The notes: generated by a model not told the origin, from the letters alone. Numbered from the stretch's first letter, positions 20,608-33,105 are shown. The stretch: 64,000 bases of DNA from Cryptomeria japonica (GCF_030272615.1 NC_081406.1:214314497-214378496), one strand, 5' to 3'. Translations and numbers: made by a program.

Positions 20608-22138
20608 TGTACAGCCAGGCAACAAACTAGGTGAAAACCTTCTCTCATGCACAACTACTATGTCCAAAACAAGTTCTTTTGTTTGTTCAAGGTGTGAACA
20701 AAACACGTACCAAATACACAACTCACAACAATTTGTGTGACTAGATCCATACCGGTTTAGTATCTTTTGGTGCTATTATGATGAAAACACTCTACCCTTT
20801 TGTGAATGGTAGACAATCTTCTGGTACCGGTGGGATGGAAACCTATTGGATTTTGTTTATTGGTTTTCTAACCAACACAAAACACCCATAAGATCTATCT
20901 ATCATATTTGTTAGGGAATACTTGTCTCACAACTGTCTTATTGTCTAGTAGCCCTACTGGTTGAGTTCTCCAAACACAACTTAACAAAATTCCGAAGGAC
21001 AATACAAACTGAAGGTAGATTCAGATACCCTTTATCTCGTTATACAATTCCCCAAATGCTTAGACTCTAACCACAAGTTGAAAGGTATGTACCCTTACTG
21101 TCCTTCCAAACTAATTAAGCCAATTAGGCCTAATTTACAAATCAAGTACCCCTCGTATTAGTCCCCTGACTAAACCAACACTTCTTCAAGGTGGGGTAAG
21201 GTGTCACACCACGAAATCCAAGGTTTCAAGACTTGATCCCATCTTCTTTATCTTCTGCAAGTGATTTCAACTTCTACAATTCAAGTGGTCACATAGAGAT
21301 ACCCACCTAGGGTCAATTCAATCTCTTCGTGCTTGGAGCCTCTCTGCAAACCAAAACCAAAATATTATGGTACAATGGACCTTATAATATTTTCCCATGG
21401 CTTGTTTGATCCTATGGTGATAATTTCATATTAAGGGCATCTTAACAATGACACCCTAGGTGCGGACAGGGCTTGTGACCAGTTTAGTTGGAATTGGATG
21501 GATCCCTACAACCCAATTGTTACAAAAAATTAAACTTGATTTAAATGAAAGGTAAGAGACTTCCCTAACTTATCCAATTATTTTTAGATATCCACCAATC
21601 CATACTGATAAGAAATGAACAACAAAAACATAGAATTTCAGAAAACTCCAAGTATATTGTATTGCTCCAAACTCCAAAACATCATCAAATTTCATCTACT
21701 TCAAAACTATGCCAAAAAAAACCTAGAATTGATTCAATTGGGCATAATATAGCCTCCCTAATAGTTTCCAACCACTTTTCAAACTTTGGAACTGCTGGAG
21801 GATTAGTTATCCCTTTTTACAACATTTTGCAATGACAACAAAAGTTGTCAACCTGCACTTTTTAAATTTGACAACTCTAAGGTGTATTCAACCTATTCCA
21901 AGGATTAGTGGGATTTTTCTAAGACCAATATTTATTTTCCTGACTCATGCTTAGACTCCTACTAACCCACATGTTCATTTATCCATGGTGGCTTATAAAA
22001 TGCAATCATGACAATGCCTTACATCAATTGGGGCTTATTGACTCACAAAATTATGAACCTATTACAAATGACAATTTTCACCTCATGGGTGATATTAGGC
22101 TCTTTTAGACTTCATTTGTGTCTTTGTTTTCTCCTGTA
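20608..22138 (-). repeat. 3' LTR of D (uninterrupted, 1531 bp)
   Basis: + strand TGTACAGCCAGG.. to ..CTCCTGTA; the right LTR runs TGACATAGAGCCAGG.. to ..GCTCTTGCA. On the minus strand, the purine tract AGTAAGTAGGG (22139-22150) adjoins its start. This copy shows the uninterrupted sequence at both insertion points of the right LTR. Confidence 0.88.
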
Positions 22139-22150
22139 CCCTACTTACTA
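22139..22150 (-). other. Polypurine tract of D
   Basis: Minus strand AGTAAGTAGGG directly before the LTR start. It separates the end of the chromodomain region from the 3' LTR. Confidence 0.65.
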
Positions 22151-22154
22151 GGTG

Positions 22155-23523
22155 ATTGAATCTCAAGTCCACTTGAGATGAGTTCTTGCAATGTACTCCC
22201 ATGTATCTTCATCTAGTCTTCACCCATCGCATCTGCCTCAGGGAGTCCTTGCCACTTGACAATTTATTATTTGTAGACCTTATTCCTATTTTTCTTCACA
22301 ATCTTGGTGTTCAGTATCCTTTCAATTTTGGGTGACTCTTGACTTGGAGAGTCTTTCAGTATGTCTGCAACATCCTCCATCAAAAATGTACCATATTCCT
22401 GCATTGTACCTTTGAATGGCATCAAATCTGCAACATTAAAGATTGGGGATATACCTATATCTGAAGTTCATTTGATTTCATATGCATTGTTCCCAAACTT
22501 CTTGAGTATTGCACAAGGTCCAACCTTTCTCATCATGAGCTTTATATGTTTCCCTTTTGGCAATCTCTCCTTTTTGCAGATTTGCCCATACCATGTCTCC
22601 AACTTAGAACTCCACATCTCTCTTTCTTCTATCAGCCTACTCCTTGTACTTCTCTATACTTCTCTACAATTGCATCCTAACTTGGTCATGAATCTCATTT
22701 ATCCCTTCAGTAAATTCTTCTCCACAAGCACTAATATGTTCATTTGAGGGTAGATTTCTAAATTCCAACACACCTCTTGGATGCGGTCCATAGACAATTT
22801 GGAAAGGGCTCCTTTTGGTACTCCTATATTGATAGAATAATTATAGGCATATTTTTCTTGGGAGATGATGGAATCCCACTTTTCACCATGCTTCTTGGTG
22901 AGGCACCTTAACAAATTTCCAAGTGACCTATTGACCACTTTTGTTTGGCCATCTGTTTGGGGATGATAAGATGAATTAAAAGACAAGTTTGTGCCTAAAT
23001 TCCTCCATAAAGTCCTCCAAAAATGTCCTACAAATTTCACATCTCTATTTGACATAATGTTCAAGGGTAAACCATGTATTCTCACAACTTCATTAAAGAA
23101 AATTTTTGCAACATATGTAGCATCACTTGTTCTCTTGCATGGAAAAAAATGTGCCATCTTGCTAAACCTATCAACAACCACAAAAACACTATCAAAACCT
23201 TTTTGAGTTCTTGGCAAACCCATCACAAAATCCATACTCACACTTTCCCAAGGTCTTGAAGGAATGGGCAATGGCTGGTATAGTCTTGTGTTTTTTGTTT
23301 TCCCTTTGGCCTTTTGACACACCACACATGAATTCACAAATTTTTTGACATCTATCTGTAATTTAGGCCAATGATAAAATCTTCTGACCAACTCAAGAGT
23401 TTTGTCTAATCCAAAGTGTCCCCCCATACAACCACTATGCTTCTCCTTAATTATGTTATCCCTCATTGAATATTTAGAAATGCATAACTGGCATCCTTTG
23501 AAAAGAAGACCATCTTGAATCAA
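22155..23523 (-). pseudogene. Integrase with C-terminal chromodomain, element D
   Basis: Open from 23523: HSGCMGGHFGLDKTLELVRR, F-Y-H-W-P-K, NSCVVCQKAK (HHCC finger), WESVSMDFVMGLP (first Asp), HGLPLNIMSNRDVKFVGHFW (second Asp, here in NRDVKF), SSYHPQTDGQTKVVNRSLGN (the catalytic Glu expected after QT/QTE is Lys/Val). A frameshift near 22815 leads to PFQIVYGPHPRGVL. Further on, with stops, it reads VGPCAILKKFG and an SSIFNV-like segment. From about 22340 to 22160 it reads KIERILNTKIVKKNRNKVY, two stops, IVKWQGLPEADA, and, after a shift, DTWEYIART: a chromodomain, which in this group is thought to guide integration to chromatin. Confidence 0.87.
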
Positions 23524-23828
23524 ATAAGCAGAATACTCTAAATGATACTAGATACCAAACTATGTGTATACCTTATAGATGTCTTTAAATCTTCATCTGT
23601 AGCATACATACCCTTGAGGGAATCAACTCCTACACTCTCCAATTGGATTTTTGAAACTATTAGTTCCCTCCTACTAAGAGCATCTACAACTTTGTTTGAG
23701 ACACCTTTCTTGTGTTTGATTGTATAGGTGTAGGCCTAAATGGACTCAACCCACCTTATATGCCTATGGCTCAATTTCTCCTTACTATTTAGGAAGCTTA
23801 GTGCCTGATTATCTGTATACATAACAAA

Positions 23829-24074
23829 CTATTTGGGAAGAAAATAATGCCTCCACTTATTTAGTGTCTGAACTAATGCATACATCTCCAAATCATAGGA
23901 AGAATATTTATTTTTAGCATCATTCAATTTTTCACTAAAAAATGCAATTGGCCTACCTTCTTGACTAGCAACTACACCTAATTCCAAATGACTTGCATCA
24001 TATTCAATCTGAAAGATTTTATCAAATTTAGGTAAGGTAAGAACTGGTGGTTTTGATACCTTTTTCTTCAACAT
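23829..24074 (-). pseudogene. RNase H of element D
   Basis: An 81-codon frame reads KKVSKPPVLTLPKFDKIFQI, E-Y-D-A-S, GVVASQEGRPIAFFSEKLND, then YSSYDLEMYALVQTLNKWRH. This is the RNase H joined to gypsy RT: the D of YDAS and E of DLEMYAL are kept. It follows the RT with a stop between (about 24118) and runs toward the integrase. Part of the C-terminal half (23830-23530) is too decayed to read. Confidence 0.87.
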
Positions 24075-24119
24075 TTCAAATGCTTCATCCGCCTCCTTGC
24101 TCCATGAAAATTTGCACTT

Positions 24120-24960
24120 CTATCCACCCCTGATGGTCTCTAACATGGGAGCACAAATCTGGCTAAAAATCTTGTTAAACTTCCTATAAAAGGTAGGAAG
24201 GCCATGAAAATTCCTTACATCACCAATTGTTCTAGGAGCTGGCCATGTGAGAATGGCATTCACTTTATCAGCATCCATTTTCAGATTTCCTCTAGAAATC
24301 ACAAACCCAAGGTAAGTTAGTTCTTCTTGTAAAAACACATACTTTTCCATGTTTATCATTAGTTTCTGTTCATTCAACCTTCTCAAGACCATATCCAAAT
24401 GTTTTAGGTGCTCCTCCTTTGTCTTGTTAAACATGAGGATGTCATCTAGATAGAACATGAAAAACTTACCAATGAACTCCTCCAACACCTCATTTATGAG
24501 TCTCATGAAAGTGCTAGGGGAATTTGACAACCCGAATGGAATCACCCTCCATTCATACAATCCTTCATTTGTTTTAAAAGCAGTTTTCCATTCATCACCA
24601 GATCTAATCCTTATTCGATGATAACCACTTTTAAAATCAATCTTGGAATAATACCTTGCACCTCCTAAACAATCAAGCAAATCTTCTATTCTAGGCATAG
24701 GGAATCTATACCTGATGGTTATCTTGTTAATGGCCTAGGAATTAGTGCATAATATCCATGTTCCCTCCTTCTTTGGTCCTAAGACAGTCAGGACTACACA
24801 AGGGCTCAAGCTCTTCCCTATCAAACCTTTATCAAGCAACTCTTGGATCTTCCTTGCAACATCCTCATTTTTTTGCAGAGTTTTGTAGGCTGGCTTGTTT
24901 GGTAAGGTGGTACCGGGAATGAAATCAATGCAATGGCTTATCTCCCTTATTGGTGGTAGG
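24120..24960 (-). pseudogene. Reverse transcriptase of element D
   Basis: 192 open codons from 24698: [96 protein letters not shown]. The Y-L-D-D box is intact. Upstream (24960-24700), with one stop, lies the N-terminal part (NKPAYKTLQKNEDVARKIQE, PCVVLTVLGPKKEGTW). These motifs are those of chromoviruses. It is one of the better preserved domains in the window, but it is cut off from protease and integrase by stops. Confidence 0.92.
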
Positions 24961-25403
24961 GTTCTTGGAAACTAATATATAACTATGTCCTTGTATTTTC
25001 TCAACATTTCCTCCACCTCCTCAGGGACTGTCACCCTTTCCTTTTCTACCTTACCATCTAAAATGGGATCTTCTTCTTGCCTTGGTACTGACATCACTGC
25101 AAAACAATGTGTTCCCTCTTCCTTGATTGCCTTGAGGAACTCTTTTCCTTCCATGATCATGATCTTAGCCTCCTTCTCCTTCTATTCCTCACTTTTATCA
25201 GGTAGGGATATCAATTCAATCATCTTTTCATCTTTGGTGATGGAGTAGGTGTTTTTGTGTCCATCATGATGGCCCTTGAGGTCATATTGCCATGGTCTCC
25301 CAAAAAGAAGATGACATGCATCCATCTCAACAATATCAAACAAAATTTTGCCTTTGTATGGTCTTATCTAAAATTGAACCCATGATTTCTCTTCTACCAA
25401 GGT

Positions 25404-25685
25404 CTATTTTCCTTTAGTAAGCCAAAAAAAATTATATGGAAATGGATGAGGAATTCTTCTCAATTTTAGTTTCTCTACCATTTCTAAGGATACTAAATTT
25501 TTAGTTGAACTTGAATCTATTATAACCTTACATACCTTGCCTCCTTCTTTGCATGTGGTCCAGAAGAGTGTCTTCCTTTGTGGAGGTTTAGTATTGCTCT
25601 GTACCTTCAACAATGTTCTCCTCATCATCAAAGCTTCTCCTCTCTCTAGAAGTCCGTATGAATTAGGTGAAACTCTAATTATCAA
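25404..25685 (-). pseudogene. Aspartic protease of element D (active site changed)
   Basis: 93 codons include RRTLLKVQSNTKPPQRKTLF, KVCKVIIDSSSTKNLVSLEM and VEKLKLRRIPHPFPYNF. The retropepsin motif D-S/G-G-S-T reads D-S-S-S-T here: the invariant Gly codon GGT has become AGT, a G-to-A change that should abolish activity. It sits between the zinc knuckle of gag and a linker leading to RT, the usual Ty3/gypsy order. Confidence 0.85.
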
Positions 25686-25689
25686 TGTC

Positions 25690-26733
25690 TTGAACCAAAT
25701 GTGTTCTCCTCTCTCCTTGGGAGCTTGATATGGTCTTCTCAGGGCACTTAGCTATGGTATGACCTACTTGATTGTACTTGTAGCATCTGAAAGGCTCTGA
25801 GATTATTCCACCAAATCTACCTCTATGGTTGGGTATTCTTCCTCTGAAACCCCCTCTTGTTTTACCGTATCTATGCTCACTTTCTTGATTAGCCTTTCCT
25901 TGTGGCCTGGGACTCTATCCTTTACCATTTATAGAGCCTCTACCTCAAAAGTTTCTGCCCCCTCTACCTCTATTATTTTGATCATTCTTTCTCTTTAGCT
26001 TTTCCTATTCTCTTAGTGCTATTTGAAAGCACTTGTTCACTGTCTCTGGTGCTAGTATCCTGATCTCATCTTGGATACTATATTTCAATCCACTAAGATA
26101 TCTTGTTACTTTCTCTGGTTCTCCCTCATGGTGTTTGGTCCTTAGACTCAATCTATGGGAATCCTTGGTATATGTACTCACATCAAGGTATTTTAGCCTC
26201 AAACCTTGCAACTTCTTGTAGAATTGGACTTCATAGTCTACCGAGATGAATTGCGCCTTCACTTTCGCCAACATTCTATGCCATGAAGTTATCATACCTC
26301 TACCTTCCTTCACCCTCTCGCCTTGGAGGTAATTCCACCAAGTGAGTTATACTCCTTTCATCTTGGACTTAGAAAAGATAACCTTCTTATTCTCAGGGGT
26401 CTCTTTGCATTCAAAATGGTTGTTCAATACCTCAATCCAATCCATCACTTCTTCTGCATTCATTTTTCCACTAAACATAGGGATGTCATCTTTACCTAAT
26501 GAGGATTCTCTGTTAATGGACTTTAGGACCTCAACAAATTCTCTCTGATCTATAGATAACTCATCTTCCTACCTTGGGGTCTATTCTTCTCCCCCTTGTT
26601 CTTCTTCTTCATCAGAGTCACATTCACCCTCTTTTCCTTTGCCTTTGGCCTTCTCTAACTCCCTCACTTTGTTTTCAAACATCTCTTCAAACAACTTCTT
26701 GATGGCATCTTGAGACATACTATTAGGAGGCAT
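25690..26733 (-). pseudogene. gag of element D
   Basis: The start ATG is at 26733 (MPPNSMSQDAIKKLFEEMF), followed by an acidic stretch rich in Glu and Gly. The capsid part (26313-26005) reads SWHRMLAKVKAQFISVDYE, LQGLRLKYLDVSTYTKDSHR, and EPEKVTRYLSGLKYSIQDEI. At about 25790-25745 a zinc knuckle reads C-Y-K-Y-N-Q-V-G-H-x4-C: the second Cys has become Tyr (TGT/C to TAC). Stops interrupt the frame in at least four places. The start lies about 90 bp inside the primer site, as expected. Confidence 0.82.
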
Positions 26734-26798
26734 TATTCTATCCTCTCCCTCACTTCATTCCATGAACATACACCACAAATCACTTTCTCCAAGTGAAC

Positions 26799-26820
26799 CA
26801 ACTCACACTCTGATACAAAT
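26799..26820 (-). other. Primer binding site of D
   Basis: Minus strand TTTGTATCAGAGTGTGAG next to the LTR end; GTATCAGAG matches the Met-tRNA site TGGTATCAGAGC, with one changed G. Confidence 0.75.
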
Positions 26821-26821
26821 A

Positions 26822-27432
26822 TGACATAGAGCCAGGCAACAAACTAGGTGAAAACCTTCTCTCACCCACAACTACTATGTCCAAAAAAAGTTTTTTTTTC
26901 AAGATGTGAACAACACACCTACCAAATACTCAACTTACACAACAATTTGTGTGACTAGATCCATACCAGTTTAGTATCTACCAATGCTGGTATGATGAAA
27001 ACACTCTACCCTTGTGTGAATGATAGAAAATCTTTCAATACCGGTGGAATGGAAACCTATTGGATTTTTTCTATTGGTGGTCCAACCAACACAAAACACC
27101 CATAAGATCTGTCTATCATATGTGCTAGGGAATACTTGTCTCACAATTGTCCTATTATATAGTAGCCCTACTTGTAGCCTAGTAGCCCTACCAATTGAGT
27201 TCTCCGAACACAAATTAACAAAATTCCAAAGGAAAAGAAAAACTAAAGGTAGATTCAAATACCCTTTATCTATTTACACAATTCCCCAAAGGCTTAGACT
27301 CTAACCACAAGTTGAAAGGTTTGTACCCTTACTATCCTTCCAGCCCCAATTAACCCAATTAGGCCTAATTTACAAAGAAAGTACTCCTTGTATTAGTCCC
27401 TGACTAAACTAACACTTATAAAAGGTGGGGTA
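26822..27432 (-). repeat. 5' LTR of D, first piece
   Basis: Matches the beginning of the left LTR (20608-21200) with small differences, up to AAGGTGGGGTA, where copia A starts. The LTR resumes at 34104 and, after element E, at 59947. Confidence 0.88.
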
Positions 27433-27899
27433 TGTTGGTATTTTGGCATGGTTTTGTCATTGATGTCAACACCTGCTAAATACACCTACTTTGGAGATCC
27501 AGCAACGTTCACCGGCAATCGGTAAACTGTTCAAACAATCACCGGTATATGGTTAACTGACAGGATATAATGTTCATCGATACCTACAATGACATGGAAG
27601 ACACTTGGTAATGTCGAAGACATCATGTGGACACTTTTTGTTGAAATAATATCATTGGTATATTCTTATTTGCATATTTGCTTTTACCGGCAAATAGGTC
27701 CAGGTTATCTAGGGTTACACTAGTTGGTTTATCTTTTGCAGATCAACATGGCATGCTATGGAGATGATTTATTATTGTTGTAAATGCATTAAGCTGACAT
27801 GTTTAATTGATTATTGCATCGGATATTGTATTATTTGTAAAATGTTTTTATTGTAATATCTTGCAGAGCCGACCTACTAAAATTGGTCTTAGGGTATGG

Positions 27900-27909
27900 T
27901 ATAAATATA
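27900..27909 (+). promoter_or_regulatory. TATA box of copia A 5' LTR
   Basis: TATAAATATA; identical in the 3' LTR at 33512-33521. Transcription would start about 30 bp downstream, near the AAGATCTTATTTATAAGATC palindromic stretch (27910-27929). Confidence 0.65.
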
Positions 27910-28443
27910 AGATCTTATTTATAAGATCAGATGTGGAATGCGAAAAAGATTTAAGGAAGGGTATATGCGAGATCAAGCAAAGATATACACGAAGACATCA
28001 TTTGAAGGTGAAGTTAGGTTTTTGTAGAAGCATATCAGCATTACACTGGTACTGAATCCAACATATGAAGATGCTATTTTGTGCAGTACATTCTTATTGG
28101 ATTTAACCATCCAACTATAGTCAGTGTGACTCCCATTTGTGTTTGAGCAGTGAGCTCTAGGCTGTTGGCCTTTCTACATGTGCAAACCCCTCTTGTACAC
28201 TTACTATCTACAGTAGTATCATCTGATTGTTGGTAAGGTTTCCCACCATGGTTTTTCCCCTTACAGGGTTTCCATGTACAAATATTTGTGTCATGTGTTG
28301 TGGATGACTTTATGTTTATGTTTCATGCATTAATTCTTACCAGTATAGCAATTTTCTGTTAACACTATTTACCGACATATTTAACTGTCTTACCAGTACT
28401 AAGCATTAAAGTTGGTTAATAAGATTTTGGTTTGAATTTATTA

Positions 28444-28476
28444 GACAACTGATTCACCCCCCCCCTCTCAGTTGTC
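28444..28476 (+). promoter_or_regulatory. C-rich-loop hairpin, copia A 5' LTR
   Basis: Perfect 9-bp stem GACAACTGA / TCAGTTGTC around TTCACCCCCCCCCTC. The 3' LTR has the same stem at 34055-34063 / 34082-34090 with a longer C run. Confidence 0.82.
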
Positions 28477-28546
28477 CCCAGGACCTACAATTGGTATCAG
28501 AGCTTAGTCCTCTTTTTGTGGAAGTTTAACAACTTGAGGAGATCCA

Positions 28547-31500
28547 ATGTCTACTAATTATTTCAGAAAGGATAGTCCTAAACTTGATGGAAACAACTAT
28601 GGAATATGGAAAATTAGAATGGAGACACATCTGAATTGCATTGGTACAGACATCTGGGAAGTTACTAAGAATGGTTATACTACTGCTATAGTTGGTCAAC
28701 CTGCTCCTATTACTTTAGCTAAAGATGAAGAAAATGATTGCAAAGTAAGAGAAGCACTTTTGAGTGCATTATCAGATCAATAAATCATGGGATTATCAGA
28801 TAGATCTACTGAAAAAGCTATTTGGGATCATTTGGAAACACTGAATGAAGGGGATTCCATAGTCAAAATTGCAAAACTTGAAAGCTTCTGAGTCAGGTAT
28901 GAACATCTGAAAATGGAAGAAGATGAAAGAATTTCTGCTTTTATGGAAAGAGTAAATGAAATTGTTTTAGGTATCAAATGTTGTGGAGGAACCTTGAGTG
29001 AAGATGAAAGTTTTTGAAAAATCTTAAGAGGTTTGCCACCAGCATATAAAATGAAGGTTACTACTATTAATGAGTTGAGAACAATGCCTAATACATCAGT
29101 AATTAGGGATACATTGATTGGAAAACTTTCAGCTTTTGAAATTGAGGAATTTGGTCCTGTTGCTACTATAAAAACTGATTTGGCCTTCAAAGCATCAACA
29201 TCATTTGCTCCATCTTTTGACAAATCAGACTGGAGAGCCTTTTATGCAAGAGAACTTGAAGAAACCAGGAAGGAGAATGAAGAGCTTGAAGAACTTGAAG
29301 CACTATTTGCAAGAAAAATGCCAAAAGGTCCAATTGGAAGTAAGTATGAAGGTAAAGCACCCTTTAAATGTTTCAACTGCAACAAGATTGGTCATATGGC
29401 TTCAAGATGCCCCGATAGACATGCTAGACTAAGAGAAGAAGGTAGAAGGACATATAGACCTAATCCTGAATATCAGAGATATAGATTTAAGAAAAACAAA
29501 GATAAATCTTGTTACATTGCTGATGAAGGTGTGACTGATGATTCTGATGAGGATCCAGTAGACAATAGATGGGTCTTTGTTGCTATAATAGAAGATCAAC
29601 CGGTACCTATTGCTCCATCGATAGAACAAGCCCTAGCAGCTAAAGTTGAATCAAAGGATGAATGGATTATTGACTTAGGATGCTCACATCACATGACTGG
29701 AGACAAAGGCAAATTCTTGAACTTTCAAGAATACAATGGAGGTTTAGTATGATTCAGAGATAACAAAGCCTGTTCAATCAAAGGTAAGGGTTCAATATCT
29801 CTTGATGGTAAACATAACATTGACAATGTTTACTATGTTGAAGGATTAAAACATAATCTTTTAAGTGTTGGTCAATTAGTTGAGAAAGGTTTTCAGTTAC
29901 AATTTAAAAATGGAAAATGCAAAATAATGAATAGAACTGGTTTGGAAATTGCAACCGGTAATCAGACTAGAGGTAATATCTTTCATTTGAATAATAGTGA
30001 AAAGGCATGCTTAATTGCTCATATAGATGAAAGTTGGCTATGGCATAAAAGACTATGTCATGTAAATTTTGATTGCATGGTAAAAATCAGCACTTCTAAG
30101 GCAGTTAGAGATCTACCTAAAATTGTGAAACCTCAGAATATAATTTGCAAGGAATGTCAATTTGGAAAACAAGTTAGAGCTAGTTTCAAAAGTATTCTAG
30201 AAAAATCCAATAATGCTCTTGATTTAATTCACACTGATTTATGTGGTCCGGATAGAACTAAAAGCTTAGAAGGTGATAGATATTTCATGCTAATTATTGA
30301 TGATTATTCTAGAATGTGTTGCGTTACTTTTCTCAGAGAAAAATGAGAAGCACTTGGGAAGTTCAAACTGTTCAAAGAAATGGTTGAAAATGAAACCGGT
30401 AAGAAAATTAAATGTTTAAGATCAGACCAAGGAGGAGAATTCACATCTAGAGATTTTAATACATCCTATGAAGTAAATGGAATCAAAAGACAGTTATCAG
30501 CACCTCGGACACCTCAACAGAATGGAGTTGTTGAAAGGAAAAACATAACTATTTTGGATGCAGCAAGAAGTATGTTATCAGAAGCAAATCTACCACATGT
30601 GTACTGGAGAGAGGCAGTAAGCACTACTGTCTATACATTCAACAAAGTTCACATCAAAGGTGAAACCGGTAAGACCCCTCATGAACTATGGTTTGGTAAT
30701 AATCCTACTCTTAAGTATTTTAGAATTTTTGGAAGTAAATGTTATATTAGAAGAGATGAGTATATTCGCAAGTTTGATCCTAGAAGTGATGAAGGAATAT
30801 TTCTTGGTTATTCATGTAAGAGTAAATATTATAGATGCTTTAATAAAAGATTACAGAAAATTGTTGAGAGTACAAATGTAAAAATTGATGAACAATTCAG
30901 AGGAACTTCAAGGTATATAGACTCTGAACCGGTAATAGAAATTATGAAAAATGAACCAATAGTAAATCCACTAGTACAGAATGATGATCCAGTTACCCTA
31001 GTATCATCAGAGGATACCATAGTAATTGAAGAACAACAATAGACTAAGACACCCCAGTATGTAAGACTGAATCATTCTGAAGATCAAATAGTTGGAAGCA
31101 AATTTAAAGGAGTCATGACAAGAGGAAGATTGGCAAATGAAGAGGTATGTCTTATTTCTCAAATTGAACCATTATCTATCAATGAGGCATGTGAAGATAA
31201 ATTTTGGATTAAAGCTATGGAAGAAGAATTAGGACAAATTGAGAAAAATAATACTTGGACATTAGTTCCCCGGCCTGAAAATAAAAATGTAATTGGAACC
31301 AAATGGGTATTTAGAAACAAAATCAATGAAGATGGTAAGGTTGTTAGGAATAAAGCAAGACTAGTGTGTAAGGGATATTCTTAGAAAGAAGGAGTTGATT
31401 ACAATGAAACCTTTGCACCGGTAGCCGGAATTGAGGCAGTTAGATTATTCTTGGCCTTTGCAGCTCACAAGGATTACAAAGTTTATCAAATGGATATTAA

Positions 31501-32701
31501 ATGTGCATTTTTGAATGGAGATCTTGAAGAGGAAGTCTATATTGAACAACCTGATGGATTTTCTTTGACAGATAACAATGATATGGTTTGTAGATTAAGA
31601 AAAGCTCTATATGGACTAAAACAAGCTCCAAGAACCTAGTATGCAAGATTGGATAAGTATCTTTTAAAAATTGGTTTTACTAAAGGAAATGCAGATAGCA
31701 ATTTATATTACAAAGTAACTAATGATGAAATTTTGATTATGGAAGTATTTGTTGATGATATAATCTTTGGAAGAGAAGATGGATTATGTAAAGAATTTTC
31801 TCTTAAAATGCAACATGAATTTGAAATATCTATGATTGGAGAAATAAAATTCTTTTTAGGATTGCAGATTTTATAGATTAATAAAGGCATTTTTTTGAGT
31901 CAATCTAAGTACTTGAAAGAACTACTCAAGAAATTTGGGATGGAGAACTCTAAACCAGTAAGCACACCTATGACTACAAATGACAAATTATCTCAAAGGG
32001 ATGAATCTACACCTGTTAATCCAACTAGATACAAATCTATGATAGGAGGTTTACTGTATTTGAAACAAACTAGACCTAATATTATGAATGCAGTATGTAT
32101 AGTTTCTAGATTTCAGAGTAATCCCAAGGAAAATCATGAATCAGTAGTAAAAAGGATTTTCTGGTACTTACAAGGCACAACAAATCTTGGATTATGGTAT
32201 CCTAAAGATGAATTTTTTTATCTATATGCATACATAGATGCAAAGTGGGCAGGAGATGTGGATGATAGAAAGAGCACCATTGGAGGAGCATTCTTTCTTG
32301 GAAAGAGATTAGTTTCTTGGTTAAGTAAGAAACAAAGTTGTACATCTTTATCAACAATAGAATCAGAATATGTTGCAGCAGCAACAAACTATACACAGGT
32401 ACTTTGGCTTAAGCAAATGTTGAAAGATATAAAGGTAAAATGCAAGGAACCTATTACTATATATTGTGATAACACTACAGCAATTGATATATCTAAGAAT
32501 CCAATATTACATTCTAAAACAAAACATGTTTCTATCAAACTAAATTTTCTAAGGGAAAAAGATGAAGAAAAAGAAATAAAACTAGTTTATGTGAATACTA
32601 AAGAACAGCTTGCAGATATTTTTACAAAACCTTTGCCTAAGGAAACTTTTGAGTATCTCAAAGATCAGCTCGGAGTCTTACCTCCATTGGTAGAGACTTA
32701 G
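28547..32701 (+). pseudogene. Copia A gag-pol polyprotein, one frame, nine premature stops
   Basis: Starts at ATG 28547 (MSTNYFRKDSPKLDGNNYG) 42 bp after the primer site. In order: UBN2-like gag (28547-29300); zinc knuckle CFNCNKIGHMASRC (29369-29410); protease W-I-I-D-L-G-C-S-H-H (Asp at 29672); GAG-pre-integrase WLWHKRLCHVN (about 30035); integrase core with HTDLCGP, RSDQGGEF and NGVVERKN (30230-30540); RT with MDIKCAFLNGDLEEEVYIEQ, YGLKQAP and FVDDIIF (31490-31770); RNase H ending ADIFTKPL (to 32640). Stops lie at 28781, 28889, 29015, 29750, 30344, 31040, 31382, 31637 and 31874; there is no frameshift. Closest in style to Sire/Maximus elements (inference). Copia B is a close relative. Confidence 0.95.
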
Positions 32702-33067
32702 ATAGTTGATGATTGTCATCAACTGGCAGAATTAAATGGACAAATCTTTTATTCCGGTATTTGATGAGGAAGCTACTTCTCAGGGGGAGTAGTTGGTATA
32801 TTGAATTGGTTGGTATTTTGTATGAACTTGACCTTTTTGTGACTTTGGCATTTGAAGTCAAAGGGGGAGAGATATATGGAAAAACATTAAGAAAAAATAT
32901 ATGGAAAAATGCATTATCTTTTTGAGGAGAGATTGGTATTGTAAATAAATCTTTGTATAAACACATATTACTCCCAGGGGAGAATTGGTTTTTGTACTTG
33001 GCATTTCTATTTTGGCACTTTGATGGCTTTTCCATCTTGTGTTGCCATCAATGCCAAAGGGGGAGAT
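32702..33067 (+). other. 3' non-coding region and polypurine tracts of copia A
   Basis: Four purine tracts of the type CAGGGGGAG / AAAGGGGGAGA occur at about 32780, 32860, 32975 and 33056; only the last adjoins the LTR. Multiple tracts like this are described for Sire-type elements. The left arm (33041-33055) of the inverted repeat spanning the LTR junction is here. Confidence 0.75.
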
Positions 33068-33105
33068 TGTTGGTATTTTGGTATGGTTTTGTCATTCATG
33101 TCAAC
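33041..33105 (+). promoter_or_regulatory. Inverted repeat spanning PPT/LTR junction, copia A
   Basis: GTTGCCATCAATGCC (33041-33055) and GTCATTCATGTCAAC (33091-33105) are reverse complements at 12 of 15 positions. With the 5' LTR's GTCATTGATGTCAAC it is 13 of 15. The purine tract lies in the loop. Confidence 0.7.

Larger units (their letters stand above)
27433..28489 (+). repeat. 5' LTR of copia A (1057 bp)
   Basis: TGTTGGTATTTTGG.. to ..GGACCTACA. TATAAATATA at 27900-27909 is a probable TATA box. The hairpin GACAACTGA / TCAGTTGTC (28444-28452 / 28468-28476) lies close to the 3' end. It carries 23 bp (about 27705-27727) that are missing in the 3' LTR. In the first 160 bp nearly all differences from the other LTR are transitions, many at CCGG/ACCGG sites. 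Confidence 0.93.

Noticed and set aside
22361-22747. 128-codon + strand frame opposite the integrase/chromodomain of D
   Set aside because: Antisense shadow of the coding strand; it shows no motif.
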